A DNA stretch of 64,000 bases from Shewanella sp. OMA3-2 (GCF_021513195.1 NZ_CP090974.1:3174001-3238000), one strand, 5' to 3'; numbered from the stretch's first letter, positions 8,015 to 18,314 are shown. The notes: a model not told the origin generated them from the letters alone. Numbers and translations: made by a program.

Positions 8015-9424
8015 TTAGGAATTTATTCTATCTGCTACAAAAACAATCGCTTTGGATATTCTTTCAACAGATCTGTCTTTTCCAATCAAAAACAAGGTCA
8101 AGTCTAGCGCAGGTGACTGCCCTGCCCCAGTTACAGCTACACGAAGCGGCATACCAACTTTGCCCATACCGACATCTAATTCAGCTGCTGTAGCTTCAAT
8201 CACTGCGTGCAATGACTCTACAGACCAATCAGACAGAGCTTCTAATTTTGATTTAACAAGAGTAAGTGGCTCCAATGCAACACCACGAAGATGTTTCTTC
8301 GCTTGTGTTTCATCAAAATCAGTAAAATCTTCATAGAAATAGCGACTAGATGCTGCAAGTTCTTTTAACGTTTTAGCACGTTCAGATAGTGCAGTAACCA
8401 ATTCCGCTAACGCTGGCCCATTGCTAGTATCAATTTTTTGGTCTGCCATATGCCACTCTAAATGAGATGCGACATAATCAGGTGCTAATGATTTAATATA
8501 ATGCTGATTTAACCAGTTTAGCTTATCTGTATTAAACGCTGATGCCGCTTTATTAATATCATCTAACTTAAAGAAGCTAATCATCTCTTCCATAGAGAAC
8601 ACTTCTTGATCACCGTGTGACCAGCCTAAACGAACTAAATAGTTAAGTAACGCTTCAGGTAAGTAACCATCATCACGATATTGCATGACACCTACCGCAC
8701 CATGACGTTTAGATAATTTAGCTCCGTCATCACCTAAAATCATCGATACATGGGCATATTCTGGGATAGGTGCACCAAGCGCTTTTAAGATATTAATTTG
8801 GCGAGGGGTATTATTAATGTGATCCTCACCGCGCACGACACAAGTGATCCCCATATCCCAATCGTCAACAACAACGCAGAAATTATAGGTTGGTACACCG
8901 TCAGTACGTTTAATAATTAAATCATCAAGCAGGCTATTTGATATTTCAATACGACCACGAACATGATCATCAAAAATGACACTGCCTTCGATTGGATTTT
9001 TAAAGCGAACAACAAAAGGCTCATCTGTATCACGCGGCGCTAGAGCACGACAACAACCATCATATTTCTGTTGCTCACCATTTGCAGCTTGTTCTTCACG
9101 TAATGACTCAATTCTTTCTCTAGAACAATAGCACTTGTAAGCGGTACCACTTTCTAACATTTGCCCGATAATTTCGTTATAACGATCAAAACGCTTAGTT
9201 TGGTAATATGGGCCTTCATTCCAATTCAATCCCAACCAGTTCATACCATCTAAGATGGCATCGCATGCTTCTTGGGTAGAACGTTCAATATCAGTGTCTT
9301 CTATACGTAAAACAAATTCACCGTTATTCGCTTTAGCATGTAACCATGAATAAAGTGCAGTACGTGCACCACCAACGTGTAAGAAACCTGTAGGACTTGG
9401 AGCAAAGCGAGTCTTAGTTGTCAT
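8015..9424 (-). CDS. gltX: Glutamate--tRNA ligase
   Basis: A 469-residue class I aminoacyl-tRNA synthetase that charges tRNA-Glu. The HIGH-type signature is in [11 protein letters not shown] (residues 9-19) and the KMSKS-type signature is KLSKRHG near residue 235. A zinc-knuckle-like cluster CYCSRER...GCCR lies near 98-130. Length is normal for the bacterial discriminating enzyme. It sits between the tRNA-Glu/Ala operon and the tRNA-Val operon; the same neighbours (alaXW-gltX-valUXY) are known in E. coli. The six tRNA-Glu genes next door are substrates of this enzyme. Confidence 0.97.
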   Translation of the reverse strand: MTTKTRFAPSPTGFLHVGGARTALYSWLHAKANNGEFVLRIEDTDIERSTQEACDAILDGMNWLGLNWNEGPYYQTKRFDRYNEIIGQMLESGTAYKCYCSRERIESLREEQAANGEQQKYDGCCRALAPRDTDEPFVVRFKNPIEGSVIFDDHVRGRIEISNSLLDDLIIKRTDGVPTYNFCVVVDDWDMGITCVVRGEDHINNTPRQINILKALGAPIPEYAHVSMILGDDGAKLSKRHGAVGVMQYRDDGYLPEALLNYLVRLGWSHGDQEVFSMEEMISFFKLDDINKAASAFNTDKLNWLNQHYIKSLAPDYVASHLEWHMADQKIDTSNGPALAELVTALSERAKTLKELAASSRYFYEDFTDFDETQAKKHLRGVALEPLTLVKSKLEALSDWSVESLHAVIEATAAELDVGMGKVGMPLRVAVTGAGQSPALDLTLFLIGKDRSVERISKAIVFVADRINS

Positions 9425-9644
9425 AATCGGACACTAACCTATATAAAGAAGTCTGTATAAACTATACCCTGCTAAAAATCAGAGCATAAAATTGTGGCAA
9501 ACATTCTAACAGCCTACGCGCTAGGTTGAAATGCCCGAGTATCGAACAAGATACAATTTTACTTAAAAGCCCAAATCTGCTTGTTTAACAAAACATCAAA
9601 TGGCACAAAAATAGCTCTATCGTGATATTTTTATCGAAAAATCG

Positions 9645-9672
9645 TTGACAGCTAATCCTTGCTCCCTATAAT
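9645..9672 (+). promoter_or_regulatory. Promoter of the tRNA-Val operon
   Basis: Consensus -35 TTGACA (9645-9650) and -10 TATAAT (9667-9672) with a 16-bp spacer, followed by a C-rich discriminator ACCGTCCC. It lies about 20 bp before the first tRNA-Val. Confidence 0.88.
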
Positions 9673-9691
9673 ACCGTCCCACACAGCATGA

Positions 9692-9767
9692 GGTCGCTTA
9701 GCTCAGCTGGGAGAGCACCTCCCTTACAAGGAGGGGGTCACTGGTTCGAGCCCAGTAGCGACCACCA
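9692..9767 (+). tRNA. tRNA-Val (TAC), copy 1
   Basis: A 76-nt cloverleaf: acceptor GGTCGCT with AGCGACC, anticodon loop CTTACAA (TAC), CCA encoded. Confidence 0.97.
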
Positions 9768-9813
9768 TACTTTCATTGATGAAATTATGTTTGTGTAATT
9801 AGTTATATTCCCG

Positions 9814-9889
9814 GGTCGCTTAGCTCAGCTGGGAGAGCACCTCCCTTACAAGGAGGGGGTCACTGGTTCGAGCCCAGTAGCGACCACCA
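9814..9889 (+). tRNA. tRNA-Val (TAC), copy 2
   Basis: Same sequence as copy 1. The short AT-rich spacer ends in CCCG just before the gene, as for copies 3-5. Confidence 0.97.
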
Positions 9890-9916
9890 TATAACTAAAA
9901 TTGTGTAGAGTTCCCG

Positions 9917-9992
9917 GGTCGCTTAGCTCAGCTGGGAGAGCACCTCCCTTACAAGGAGGGGGTCACTGGTTCGAGCCCAGTAGCGACCACCA
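9917..9992 (+). tRNA. tRNA-Val (TAC), copy 3
   Basis: Same sequence as copy 1, with a 27-bp spacer before it. Confidence 0.97.
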
Positions 9993-10031
9993 TTAATTTG
10001 AACTCATAGCTGTAAATTAGATACATTCCCG

Positions 10032-10107
10032 GGTCGCTTAGCTCAGCTGGGAGAGCACCTCCCTTACAAGGAGGGGGTCACTGGTTCGAGCCCAGTAGCG
10101 ACCACCA
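10032..10107 (+). tRNA. tRNA-Val (TAC), copy 4
   Basis: Same sequence as copy 1. Confidence 0.97.
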
Positions 10108-10134
10108 AATGTATTAATATTGTAAGATATCCCG

Positions 10135-10210
10135 GGTCGCTTAGCTCAGCTGGGAGAGCACCTCCCTTACAAGGAGGGGGTCACTGGTTCGAGCCCAGTA
10201 GCGACCACCA
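10135..10210 (+). tRNA. tRNA-Val (TAC), copy 5
   Basis: Same sequence as copy 1. Confidence 0.97.
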
Positions 10211-10239
10211 TTATCTTACAGATATTTTGATTTATCCCA

Positions 10240-10315
10240 GGTCGCTTAGCTCAGCTGGGAGAGCACCTCCCTTACAAGGAGGGGGTCACTGGTTCGAGCC
10301 CAGTAGCGACCACCA
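10240..10315 (+). tRNA. tRNA-Val (TAC), copy 6
   Basis: Same sequence as copy 1; last of the operon. I found no classic hairpin-plus-T terminator directly after it. Confidence 0.97.
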
Positions 10316-10754
10316 TAAATCTGCTACAAAAAACTAATCAAAAAGCCATTTCTAAATCAAATCCTGCTTACAAAATAACTGTAAAAATGTAACAAACATT
10401 ACCCTCAGTAAAAATTATTCTTTTTATAAAATTATTTTAATCTCACTGATGACCTAATTAGTGCTTGGCAAGGCTGTCGTGCGCGCTTTAATTCTAGGTT
10501 TTAGGGTTCCAAGACCCATGTGGTTGCTTTGTACTTTTTGAGGATGTCTTATGGCATAAAGCTAGTCGCGCGATTGAGTATTCATAGTGCGACGTTTACT
10601 ACGGATTTTTATCAAAGGCAGCATTTTATTCACTCTCGAACGACTTGAGTTGTTCCGTCAAATCTTATCCTGCAAATGAAAAGTTCAGCATTGGCCATAA
10701 ACAATTCACCGATAACGAGTAACCTAGCCATAACTTATCTGATAGTCATTTACC
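10316..10754. other. 439-bp intergenic region, function unknown
   Basis: It lies between the 3' end of the tRNA-Val operon and the 3' end of the MFS gene, so no promoter for either is expected. The left third is AT-rich. From about 10460 it becomes more G+C-rich (GGCTGTCGTGCGCGC; GGGTTCCAAGACCC at about 10503-10516). A 34-codon frame at about 10543 has its GAGG too close to the ATG to be credible. An unannotated RNA or a decayed gene is possible. Confidence 0.3.
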
Positions 10755-12017
10755 TTAGACTGGCTTATCTAGCGCCCCTCGACTCAATAATAATATGGCC
10801 AGCAGCAACATAGCTAATAAGGTTAACGAGCCAACCACAACCCCTTGCCACTCTGAGTGCTGCCAAAATATCATCAAATAAGGCCCACCCAACGCGGCCC
10901 CCAAATAATAACAACATAAATACAACGACGTCGCTTTCGCCCTGTGACTCGTTGCACGAATAGCCACAAATGAATTACAACAACTGTGGGTTAAGAAAAA
11001 GCCACTCGCAGTGATCAAAAAGCCCAATATAATCGCCCATAGGGTATCGACTAAGGTTAATAGGGTTCCTAATACCATGAGTAAAAAGGCTGCTTTAAAT
11101 AATATTACCGACCCAAACCGGACAATCCACTTAGCCGATAAATATGAAGCAAAAGTACCACTGAGGTAGCATAAAAAAATTAACGTGGCATTGAAGCGAC
11201 TCAGCTCATAAGGTACTGCCATTAAATGCAACTGAATAAAACTAAATTGATTGACCATCATCATAAAAGCAAGACCGCCAATAATGAATACCAAACTCAT
11301 TTTACGGTCGGTGATGTGCCCCCAAAAACCTTGCAAATCCTGTTGTAACTTTACCCGTTTCGCTTGTTTAATTAGTGAATGAATAACCTGGGGTTTAATT
11401 TCACGTCGAGGCAATAACAAAGTGACGATTACCACCCCAATTAAGGTCACAACAAACACCAACCCCATTGATTGCTGCCAAGATAAATGTTGTGACATTA
11501 AGCCACCAAATAAGCGTCCCAAAATACCGCCTATACTATTCGCGGTAATATAAATTGCCGCGGCTTTTAACATAAACTCAGGTGCAAGTTGCTCTTTAAA
11601 ATAGGCCATTGCAATCGCAGGAACCGCTGCCAGTAAAATTCCTTGTAATAATCTCACCCATACCAGCGAGTCAAAGTCAGTGGCAAAAATGAGTAAAATA
11701 TTTGAGCAAGCCAATAACCATAAACTGATCACAATTGGTTTTAACCGTCCGACACGATCTGAAATCATCGCATAAAACAGTAATGAAAAAGCCAGGGTAA
11801 AACTGGTAACAGATAACACTAAAGTGGAATGTGCGCCGGTGACATCAAAGTGTTCTGCAATTAGCGGTAACATGCCCTGAACAGTATAAAGATTGATATA
11901 TATAACTACAGACGCAAGACAAAGCGCCCAGATTAGTCGGCGTTGTGTACCTTGCTCATGTGCTGATGAGTGGATTAAAATATTAGCAGATACTGGTTGG
12001 TGAGTCACACTAGCCAC
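10755..12017 (-). CDS. MFS transporter (YnfM-like)
   Basis: A 420-residue, twelve-helix major facilitator. The family loop motif between helices 2 and 3 is present as SDRVGRLKP (near residue 88). A long cytoplasmic loop near residues 203-238 separates the two halves. The N-terminal soluble stretch of about 25 residues and the overall pattern fit the YnfM subgroup of putative drug or metabolite exporters. The start is GTG. It ends toward the tRNA-Val operon and lies downstream of the ybaY-like gene with a gap of about 100 bp. Substrate unknown. Confidence 0.85.
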   Translation of the reverse strand: MASVTHQPVSANILIHSSAHEQGTQRRLIWALCLASVVIYINLYTVQGMLPLIAEHFDVTGAHSTLVLSVTSFTLAFSLLFYAMISDRVGRLKPIVISLWLLACSNILLIFATDFDSLVWVRLLQGILLAAVPAIAMAYFKEQLAPEFMLKAAAIYITANSIGGILGRLFGGLMSQHLSWQQSMGLVFVVTLIGVVIVTLLLPRREIKPQVIHSLIKQAKRVKLQQDLQGFWGHITDRKMSLVFIIGGLAFMMMVNQFSFIQLHLMAVPYELSRFNATLIFLCYLSGTFASYLSAKWIVRFGSVILFKAAFLLMVLGTLLTLVDTLWAIILGFLITASGFFLTHSCCNSFVAIRATSHRAKATSLYLCCYYLGAALGGPYLMIFWQHSEWQGVVVGSLTLLAMLLLAILLLSRGALDKPV

Positions 12018-12120
12018 AGATTAATGACGATGAAATAACATTATCGTCCGCCACTATGATTAATCAATGGCGAACACGGTAAAATGTGAACTTGATAGCG
12101 TTAAAAGGCCTGCTCCCCCT

Positions 12121-12516
12121 TTACTTAACTTTTCTCATCAACACTTCTGTGGTGAACTTATTATTATTAATCACTTGAAATTTTTCATAGGTTTGAAAAA
12201 TCGCTTTTCCCTGATAAGTGATCATCGCCACCACGCCATAATCAATTTTTTTATCGATTGTTTCAGCAGGAAATATAAACTTAAACGGCACAGGCGCCCG
12301 CGCTATATCAAAGTTTTTTTGCGAAATAATCGATCCAGGAGTATTAAAATCAATCACTGCAATATTAATTTTGCAGCCTTGAGGTAATTTTATTTTCTCC
12401 AGATAACCAGCATAACCATTAACCACAACAGGCTCTGTTGGAGTCACGGCCACGCAACCAGTCAACATCAATAATCCACCAATAAGACTCACTAAAACCA
12501 ATTTAAACTTACTCAT
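12121..12516 (-). CDS. YbaY-family lipoprotein
   Basis: A 131-residue lipoprotein precursor. The signal peptide ends in the lipobox LTGC with Cys21. The mature part has the YbaY/YscW-like beta-sandwich pattern (LEKIKLPQGCKINIAVIDF, VPFKFIFPAETIDKKIDYGV). I chose the ATG at 12516 because it gives a normal signal peptide. An in-frame GTG at 12552 would add 12 residues before it and has no ribosome site. In E. coli ybaY lies next to tesB, and here the gene follows tesB on the same strand with a gap of about 50 bp, supporting the call. Role unknown; probably anchored in the outer membrane. Confidence 0.8.
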   Translation of the reverse strand: MSKFKLVLVSLIGGLLMLTGCVAVTPTEPVVVNGYAGYLEKIKLPQGCKINIAVIDFNTPGSIISQKNFDIARAPVPFKFIFPAETIDKKIDYGVVAMITYQGKAIFQTYEKFQVINNNKFTTEVLMRKVK

Positions 12517-12565
12517 ACCACTCAACCTATATCCATTATTGTTGATATTCACATCTAAAGAAACA

Positions 12566-13429
12566 TTACGGCTTAGTCATTCTCAACAAACCTTCTTGGG
12601 TTGCTGAAGCGACTAGACGTCCTTGTTGGTCAAAAAACTGGCCTTTTACAAACCCGCGACCGCCACCAGCATTAGGACTTTCAATACTATATAAAATCCA
12701 CTCGCCCATATTAAATGGACGATGAAACCACATAGAGTGATCAATCGTTGCCATACGAATACCTGGCGTTAAAAATGACACGCCATGGGGCTGAGCTGCT
12801 GTGACTAAAAAGTTAAAGTCCGAGGCGTATGCAAGTAGGTATTCTTGAATACTGTGGTCATTGGGAATAATCCCATTTGCTCTAAGCCACACGTAGCGAA
12901 CTGGTTCACTGGTTGAAGGTGCGAGTGGATTACCTGGGTTAACTAACCGCATTTCAATTGGCGAGTCAGCCATGAACTTTTCAAGCATCTTTGCAGGCAC
13001 TTTATCACGCATCGTCATGGCCAGTTCTTGTTGATTCATCAATCCTTCAGGTCCAGGAACATCAGGCATAACCGCTTGATGCTCATATCCTTCCTCGATC
13101 GTTTGAAATGAACAGGTCATATAAAAAATTGGTCGGCCTTTTTGAATGGCTTTCACTCTGCGGGCACTAAAACTGCCGCCATCACGCATAATTTCAACAT
13201 CATAGACAATAGGTTGCTTTTCATCACCCGCACGTAAAAAATAAGAATGCAAAGAATGCGCATAGCGGTCTGCACTCACAGTCTGTTTTGCTGCGCTTAA
13301 TGCTTGTCCCATGACCTGACCGCCAAAGACATGGCCGAAGCCTAAATCCTGACTTTGGCCACGAAATAAACCTAATTCAATTTGTTCAAGGGACAATAAT
13401 GATAGTAAATCGTTTAAAACCTGACTCAT
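12566..13429 (-). CDS. tesB: Acyl-CoA thioesterase II
   Basis: A 287-residue double-hotdog thioesterase hydrolysing acyl-CoA to free fatty acid and CoA. The first half contains [17 protein letters not shown] (near residue 32) and [12 protein letters not shown]. The second half contains the catalytic-type Asp in [11 protein letters not shown] and the segment [13 protein letters not shown]. Length matches E. coli TesB (286). GAGAGAG lies 4 nt before the ATG. It is followed by the ybaY-like gene as in E. coli. Confidence 0.94.
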   Translation of the reverse strand: MSQVLNDLLSLLSLEQIELGLFRGQSQDLGFGHVFGGQVMGQALSAAKQTVSADRYAHSLHSYFLRAGDEKQPIVYDVEIMRDGGSFSARRVKAIQKGRPIFYMTCSFQTIEEGYEHQAVMPDVPGPEGLMNQQELAMTMRDKVPAKMLEKFMADSPIEMRLVNPGNPLAPSTSEPVRYVWLRANGIIPNDHSIQEYLLAYASDFNFLVTAAQPHGVSFLTPGIRMATIDHSMWFHRPFNMGEWILYSIESPNAGGGRGFVKGQFFDQQGRLVASATQEGLLRMTKP

Positions 13430-13630
13430 TTAACTCTCTCACAAACCACATAATTATAGATAAGCCTACCTTAAACTCTTTAGTAAGAGCTAGTGACTTT
13501 TGATTACCATTTTAAATCGACATAATTTTAGACTGTCAAATTCAAAATTAGTGATTTATCGCAAACAATATCAACAGCAGTCGTTAACAAAATTTGTTAA
13601 GCTATTAGGCATTACTAATCTAGTTATTTG

Positions 13631-14521
13631 ATGTTTATGCAACCTTGGATTTTGGCTATTCGCCCAAGAACATTGCCCGCGGCAATCGGACCTTTACTTA
13701 TCGGCAATATGTTAGCACTTCAACTAGCACAATTTAGTTGGTCTATTGCCGTAACTTCAATGTTATGCGCCGTATTACTGCAAATATCAGTCAATTTAGC
13801 CAATGACTATTTTGACTTTAAAAATGGCATAGACACCGCAGAAAGACTTGGACCAGTGCGTGTGACCCAAAGCGGTATGATAGCGCCTAAAACGGTACGT
13901 AATGCGATGATATTGTGTTTATTAATGGCGTTATTAGTCGGTTCATACCTTATTTGGCACGGTGGTTGGCCTATTGCCATATTAGCAGCAGCGTCAATTT
14001 TAGCGGCGCTTTGTTACAGTGGCGGCCCGTATCCATTAGCTTCCCATGGATTAGGTGAGGTAGCGGCATTTATCTTTTTTGGCTTAGTCGCTGTAGTCGG
14101 TAGTTATTATTTACAGGCTGGCAATACCACATTAACCGCTTGGCTGTTAGGCAGTGCAATCGGATTTTTTAACGCTGCTATTATGCTAGTCAATAATACC
14201 CGCGATATCACAACCGACACGAAAGCGGGCAAAAACACCCTTGCGGTTCGCATTGGTGAGGCTCAAGCAAAAGTGCTATACCAAAGCTTGTTATATTTAC
14301 CTTTTGGGATAATCATTGCAGGCTTCCTATTGGGTGCCCTTGAAGGTTGGCCAGTATTATTGGCTGGTATATCATTAGTCTTAGCTAGAAACTTGAGTAA
14401 AGATTTTAGAGATAGCTCAGGAGAAGCATTAAACCCTATTCTGGGAAAAACAGCTAAGCTGACGATGATTTTTAGCGTTCTTTTCAGCGCAGGGTTAATG
14501 ATCAATTTTAGCTCAATCTAG
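13631..14521 (+). CDS. menA: 1,4-dihydroxy-2-naphthoate polyprenyltransferase
   Basis: A UbiA-superfamily integral membrane prenyltransferase of about 296 residues that makes demethylmenaquinone. The first Asp-rich site is NDYFDFKNGID (near residue 60) and the second is NNTRDITTDTKAGK (near residue 188), both expected for binding Mg-polyprenyl diphosphate. It has about eight or nine hydrophobic helices. No ribosome site is strong: ATG at 13631 or 13637 are both possible, and the TTG at 13628 is less likely. Menaquinone is central to anaerobic respiration in Shewanella-type organisms. It stands alone, with a terminator shared with gnd. Confidence 0.93.
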   Translation: MFMQPWILAIRPRTLPAAIGPLLIGNMLALQLAQFSWSIAVTSMLCAVLLQISVNLANDYFDFKNGIDTAERLGPVRVTQSGMIAPKTVRNAMILCLLMALLVGSYLIWHGGWPIAILAAASILAALCYSGGPYPLASHGLGEVAAFIFFGLVAVVGSYYLQAGNTTLTAWLLGSAIGFFNAAIMLVNNTRDITTDTKAGKNTLAVRIGEAQAKVLYQSLLYLPFGIIIAGFLLGALEGWPVLLAGISLVLARNLSKDFRDSSGEALNPILGKTAKLTMIFSVLFSAGLMINFSSI

Positions 14522-14565
14522 GCACTTAAATATAAGCATTTAAATCTAAAAGCTCAGTTTAAAGA

Positions 14566-14597
14566 TCAAAAAAGGCTTCATTAAGAAGCCTTTTTTA
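14566..14597. terminator. Bidirectional terminator between menA and gnd
   Basis: AAAAAAGGCTTC, loop ATTAA, then GAAGCCTTTTTT. The A run and T run make it usable on both strands for these convergent genes. Confidence 0.9.
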
Positions 14598-14618
14598 TTG
14601 AGTAACAAAAACCACACT

Positions 14619-16148
14619 TTACACCTTAGATAAGGTGCGCTCTTTGGCACTCCAATCTAAGTGGTACTTTTCGCCAGCGGGTTTATCCGTTCGCTCAAAG
14701 GTGTGTGCGCCAAAAAAGTCGCGCTGACCTTGCAGTAAGTTAGCGGGTAATGTTTCACAACGATAACTGTCATAATATGCCACAGAAGAACTAATACACG
14801 GCGCCGGAATGCCTTGCATAACTGATGCAGCAACTGTTTTACGCCAGTTTAATTGCTTGGTTGCTAAGGTACTGCTAAAGCTTTCTGCCATTAACAGATT
14901 TGGCAACGCAGGATCTTGCTCATAAGCTTGGGTAATAGACTGTAAAAAAGTGGCTCTAATAATACAACCAGCACGCCATATTTTGGCTATTTCAGCAAAA
15001 TTAAGTGGCCAGTTTTGCTCTTTAGCCGCCATCGCCATCAACTGAAAACCTTGCGCATAACAACATACTTTAGCGCAATATAACGCATCTTCTAATGCAT
15101 CAACAAAGGCTGTTTTTTCAGTATTGGATAAAGTTGTTTTTGCTGGACCCGCTAGGGTTTGACTTAACGACACTCGTAATGTTTTTTGAGTGCTTACTGC
15201 ACGAGCATATACAGCTTCAGCTATTGTGGGCGCTGGGCAGCCAATTTGTAAACTACTGACCGCAGTCCACAAACCCGTACCTTTTTGGCCGGCTTTATCT
15301 AAAATCATCTCAACAAGCGGCTTACCCGTTAACGGGTCATCTTGTTGTAATACTTCGGCACTGATTTCCATTAAGTAGCTATTCAAACTACCTTGATTCC
15401 AACGCTTAAAAATATCACCAATCTCGTGGGTAGATAAATCTAAACCATCATGCAGTAATTGATAGGCTTCACAAATTAACTGCATGTCAGCATATTCAAT
15501 ACCATTGTGGACCATTTTCACGTAATGGCCTGAACCTGCAGGGCCAATATAAGTGGTACAAGGTTCGCCTTCAGTGACCGGATTACCCGGCTCAAAACGC
15601 TCAATAGGTAAACCGGTTTTACTGTCAACTTTAGCCGCGATTGCATTCCATATTGGCGCAACATATTGCCATGCTGATTCATCACCGCTGGGCATTAATG
15701 AAGGACCAAAACGCGCCCCCACTTCACCACCAGAAACCGCTGAGCTAAAGAATTTAAATTGACCTTTATAATGCGCTTCACGCTCAACCGTATCAGTCCA
15801 CAAACTGTTACCAGTATCAATGACAATATCATCACTGCAAATGCCACTTTCAATCAAAGTATTGCAAATACCATCAACAATTTTACCCGCAGGCACAGAC
15901 AAGACTATGACTTTAGGGGAGGTTAATTTTTCGAGCATTTCTGAAAGATTCTTACAGGCTTGCATTCGAGGTGCTAAGCCTTCTTTACGCTCTTGGTGTT
16001 CTTGCTCAAGTGCGCCATTAACTTTAGCTTCATCGAGGTCAAAAACAGCCACGTGATAGCCATTGTCAGCAATATTTAAAGCGAGGTTTTTGCCCATAAC
16101 ACCAAGGCCGATTACGCCGATGTTTGACAATTGAGTGTGGTGAGTCAT
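14619..16148 (-). CDS. gnd: 6-phosphogluconate dehydrogenase, decarboxylating
   Basis: A 509-residue enzyme of the oxidative pentose phosphate pathway, converting 6-phosphogluconate and NADP+ to ribulose 5-phosphate, CO2 and NADPH. The N-terminal Rossmann fold has GLGVMGKNLALNI. Substrate-binding SGGEVGARFGPSLMPSG lies near 130 and the catalytic KMVHNGIEY near 195. The C-terminal all-helical domain continues to the end. I place the start at the ATG at 16148 (MTHHTQLSN); a TTG 18 nt upstream is open but has no better ribosome site. It is convergent with menA. Confidence 0.95.
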   Translation of the reverse strand: MTHHTQLSNIGVIGLGVMGKNLALNIADNGYHVAVFDLDEAKVNGALEQEHQERKEGLAPRMQACKNLSEMLEKLTSPKVIVLSVPAGKIVDGICNTLIESGICSDDIVIDTGNSLWTDTVEREAHYKGQFKFFSSAVSGGEVGARFGPSLMPSGDESAWQYVAPIWNAIAAKVDSKTGLPIERFEPGNPVTEGEPCTTYIGPAGSGHYVKMVHNGIEYADMQLICEAYQLLHDGLDLSTHEIGDIFKRWNQGSLNSYLMEISAEVLQQDDPLTGKPLVEMILDKAGQKGTGLWTAVSSLQIGCPAPTIAEAVYARAVSTQKTLRVSLSQTLAGPAKTTLSNTEKTAFVDALEDALYCAKVCCYAQGFQLMAMAAKEQNWPLNFAEIAKIWRAGCIIRATFLQSITQAYEQDPALPNLLMAESFSSTLATKQLNWRKTVAASVMQGIPAPCISSSVAYYDSYRCETLPANLLQGQRDFFGAHTFERTDKPAGEKYHLDWSAKERTLSKV

Positions 16149-16325
16149 TAGATTTATATTCCACAAGGTCTACAGAGATTTATCGCGATTCGCGAACCCA
16201 TATGGACAAATATTATAGCGATTTTTGTAACTAAATTACCAGTTAAAACCTAGTGAGAGTGAATTATTGTCTCCACTCGCGTCATTGATCTTGCTTTGGA
16301 TGACCGATTTAAAACCATTTAGTAA

Positions 16326-16380
16326 TAAAAACGTCAATGTAATCAAGTATAAAATAGATGCCCTGACTCACATTGACGAT
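16326..16380 (-). terminator. Possible terminator of prpE
   Basis: A 9-bp inverted repeat CGTCAATGT / ACATTGACG with a 29-nt intervening sequence. On the minus strand it is followed by TTTTTATT, immediately after the prpE stop codon. The long loop lowers confidence. Confidence 0.5.
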
Positions 16381-16394
16381 TAATCTACTAAAAA

Positions 16395-18314
16395 CTATGC
16401 ACCTAATGCTTTAGTTAATGCATCGGCATATCCCATCCGCGTTAGGGTATTACGCACAATGTCCAGCGTTTGCGGGTCTTCTATGGTTGCAGGCATAGTG
16501 TATTCTTGATTATCAGCAATTTTACGCATGGTGGCGCGCAAAATTTTACCTGAACGTGTTTTAGGCAGTTTGGATACCGCACTGACTAACCTAAACGATG
16601 CCACTGGGCCTATTTCTTGTCGCACTAACGCTAACAATTGTCGATGAAGTTCATCATCGGGTAAGTTAACCCCATTTTTAAGTACCACCATGCCAAGTGG
16701 CACCTGGCCTTTCAACTTATCCTGCACGCCAATAACCGCCGCTTCTGCAACAGCGGGATGTTGACACAAGACTTCTTCAAAGCGACCTGTTGATAAACGA
16801 TGGCCAGCAACATTAATAATATCGTCGATGCGGCTCATAATATACAGATAACCATCTTCATCAATATAACCGGCATCACCGGTTAAATAATATCCAGGGT
16901 ACATAGATAAATAGCTATCAACATAGCGATCATCATTTTGCCATAACGTGGTTAATGTCCCTGGTGGTAAAGGTTGCTTAATTACCACATTGCCACTTTC
17001 ATTGGCGGGCACTTGCTCTCCCATGGCATCAAGCACTTCCACTTGATAACCTGGCACAGGTCTTGCTGGCGATCCTGGTTTAATGGCTATTGGTTCAAGC
17101 CCCATTAAATTTGACGCCACAGGCCAACCCGTTTCAGTTTGCCACCAATGGTCAATAACCGGTTTACCCAGCATGGCTTGGCTCCAGTTTAATGTCTCTG
17201 GATCACAACGCTCACCGGCTAAAAACATGTGTTTTAAACAACTCAAATCAAACTGCTTTATTAACTCACCTTCAGGATCTTCGCGTTTAATGGCTCTAAT
17301 CGCCGTTGGTGCGGTAAAAAAGCTTTTCACTTTATTAGCGGCAATGATGCGCCAAAATGCCGCTGCATCGGGGGTACCAATTGGCTTACCCTCATACATT
17401 ATAGTGCTAGCACCGACTAATAACGGTCCATAAACAATATAAGAATGCCCCACCACCCAACCGACATCAGATGCGGCCCAAAAAACGTCATCTTGTCTAA
17501 TATCGTAAATATTTGTCATCGACCAACATAACGCGACAGCATGGCCACCATTATCACGCACAACACCTTTAGGATTACCGGTTGTGCCTGAGGTATAAAG
17601 CACGTATAGCGGATCGGTTGCATTAAGTGAGACACAATCGGCACTGGGTGCATTTTGCAGAGCATGCTGCCAATCAACATCTCTTGGCTCGGTTAACTCG
17701 GCTTGATATTGGTGTCTGGCTAAAATCAGGCAATGGTCGACTTTATGGCTAGCCTGATCAAGTGCTGCGTCTAATAAGGGTTTATAAGGCACAACGCCTG
17801 AGGGTTCAATGCCGCAAGATGCTGATAGTACAAGTTTAGGCTTGGCATCATTAATACGGGTTGCTAACTCATTAGCAGCAAAACCACCAAATACCACCGA
17901 ATGAATAGCGCCTATACGGGCACACGCTAACATGGCAAAAGCGGTCTCGGGGACCATTGGCATATAAATCACGACTCTATCGCCTTGTTCAATACCGATA
18001 GATTGCATATAGCCTGCTAAGCGGCTGACCTGTGCTAATAATTCGTTGTAGGTGATAGTGTATTGATTTTGTGTAACCGGACTAATGTAATTAATGGCGA
18101 CATTGTTACCTAGACCATTAGCCACGTGGCGATCAACGGCGTTATAGCAGGTATTCATTTTGCCATCGGCAAACCATTGATAAAAAGGTTTATTTGAATC
18201 ATCTAAAATGTTCTTAGGCTCTTTGTCCCAAGTAATCATCTTTGCAGCATCAGCCCAAAAGGTTGTTGGATCTTCAATTGATTGCTCATGTAATGACTTT
18301 CCTACATCAGTCAT
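16395..18314 (-). CDS. prpE: Propionate--CoA ligase (PrpE-type acyl-CoA synthetase)
   Basis: A 639-residue AMP-forming acyl-CoA synthetase. The phosphate-binding loop is YTSGTTGNPKGVV (near residue 240), followed by WWQTETG near 395. The hinge region is TGDAGYIDEDGYLYIMSR, and the C-terminal lysine is in KLPKTRSGKILR. The N-terminal ACAS-type domain and GGFAANELATRI match PrpE/ACSS3 rather than Acs. GGAG lies 7 nt before the ATG. It is divergent from liuR and the liu operon, so it may feed propionyl-CoA or other short acyl-CoA into branched-chain catabolism. Propionate is the most likely substrate, but acetate is not excluded. Confidence 0.88.
   Translation of the reverse strand: MTDVGKSLHEQSIEDPTTFWADAAKMITWDKEPKNILDDSNKPFYQWFADGKMNTCYNAVDRHVANGLGNNVAINYISPVTQNQYTITYNELLAQVSRLAGYMQSIGIEQGDRVVIYMPMVPETAFAMLACARIGAIHSVVFGGFAANELATRINDAKPKLVLSASCGIEPSGVVPYKPLLDAALDQASHKVDHCLILARHQYQAELTEPRDVDWQHALQNAPSADCVSLNATDPLYVLYTSGTTGNPKGVVRDNGGHAVALCWSMTNIYDIRQDDVFWAASDVGWVVGHSYIVYGPLLVGASTIMYEGKPIGTPDAAAFWRIIAANKVKSFFTAPTAIRAIKREDPEGELIKQFDLSCLKHMFLAGERCDPETLNWSQAMLGKPVIDHWWQTETGWPVASNLMGLEPIAIKPGSPARPVPGYQVEVLDAMGEQVPANESGNVVIKQPLPPGTLTTLWQNDDRYVDSYLSMYPGYYLTGDAGYIDEDGYLYIMSRIDDIINVAGHRLSTGRFEEVLCQHPAVAEAAVIGVQDKLKGQVPLGMVVLKNGVNLPDDELHRQLLALVRQEIGPVASFRLVSAVSKLPKTRSGKILRATMRKIADNQEYTMPATIEDPQTLDIVRNTLTRMGYADALTKALGA

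Noticed and set aside
10543..10647. A 34-codon frame in the tRNA-Val/MFS gap
   Set aside because: The GAGG sequence is directly against the ATG, too close for a ribosome site, and the product has no recognisable pattern.
12067..12387. A 106-codon plus-strand frame opposite the ybaY-like gene
   Set aside because: It overlaps the lipoprotein gene, which has a clear lipobox and the expected tesB neighbour; the antisense product has no recognisable feature.
14263..14505. Minus-strand frame within menA
   Set aside because: Antisense to conserved prenyltransferase coding sequence, without start signals.
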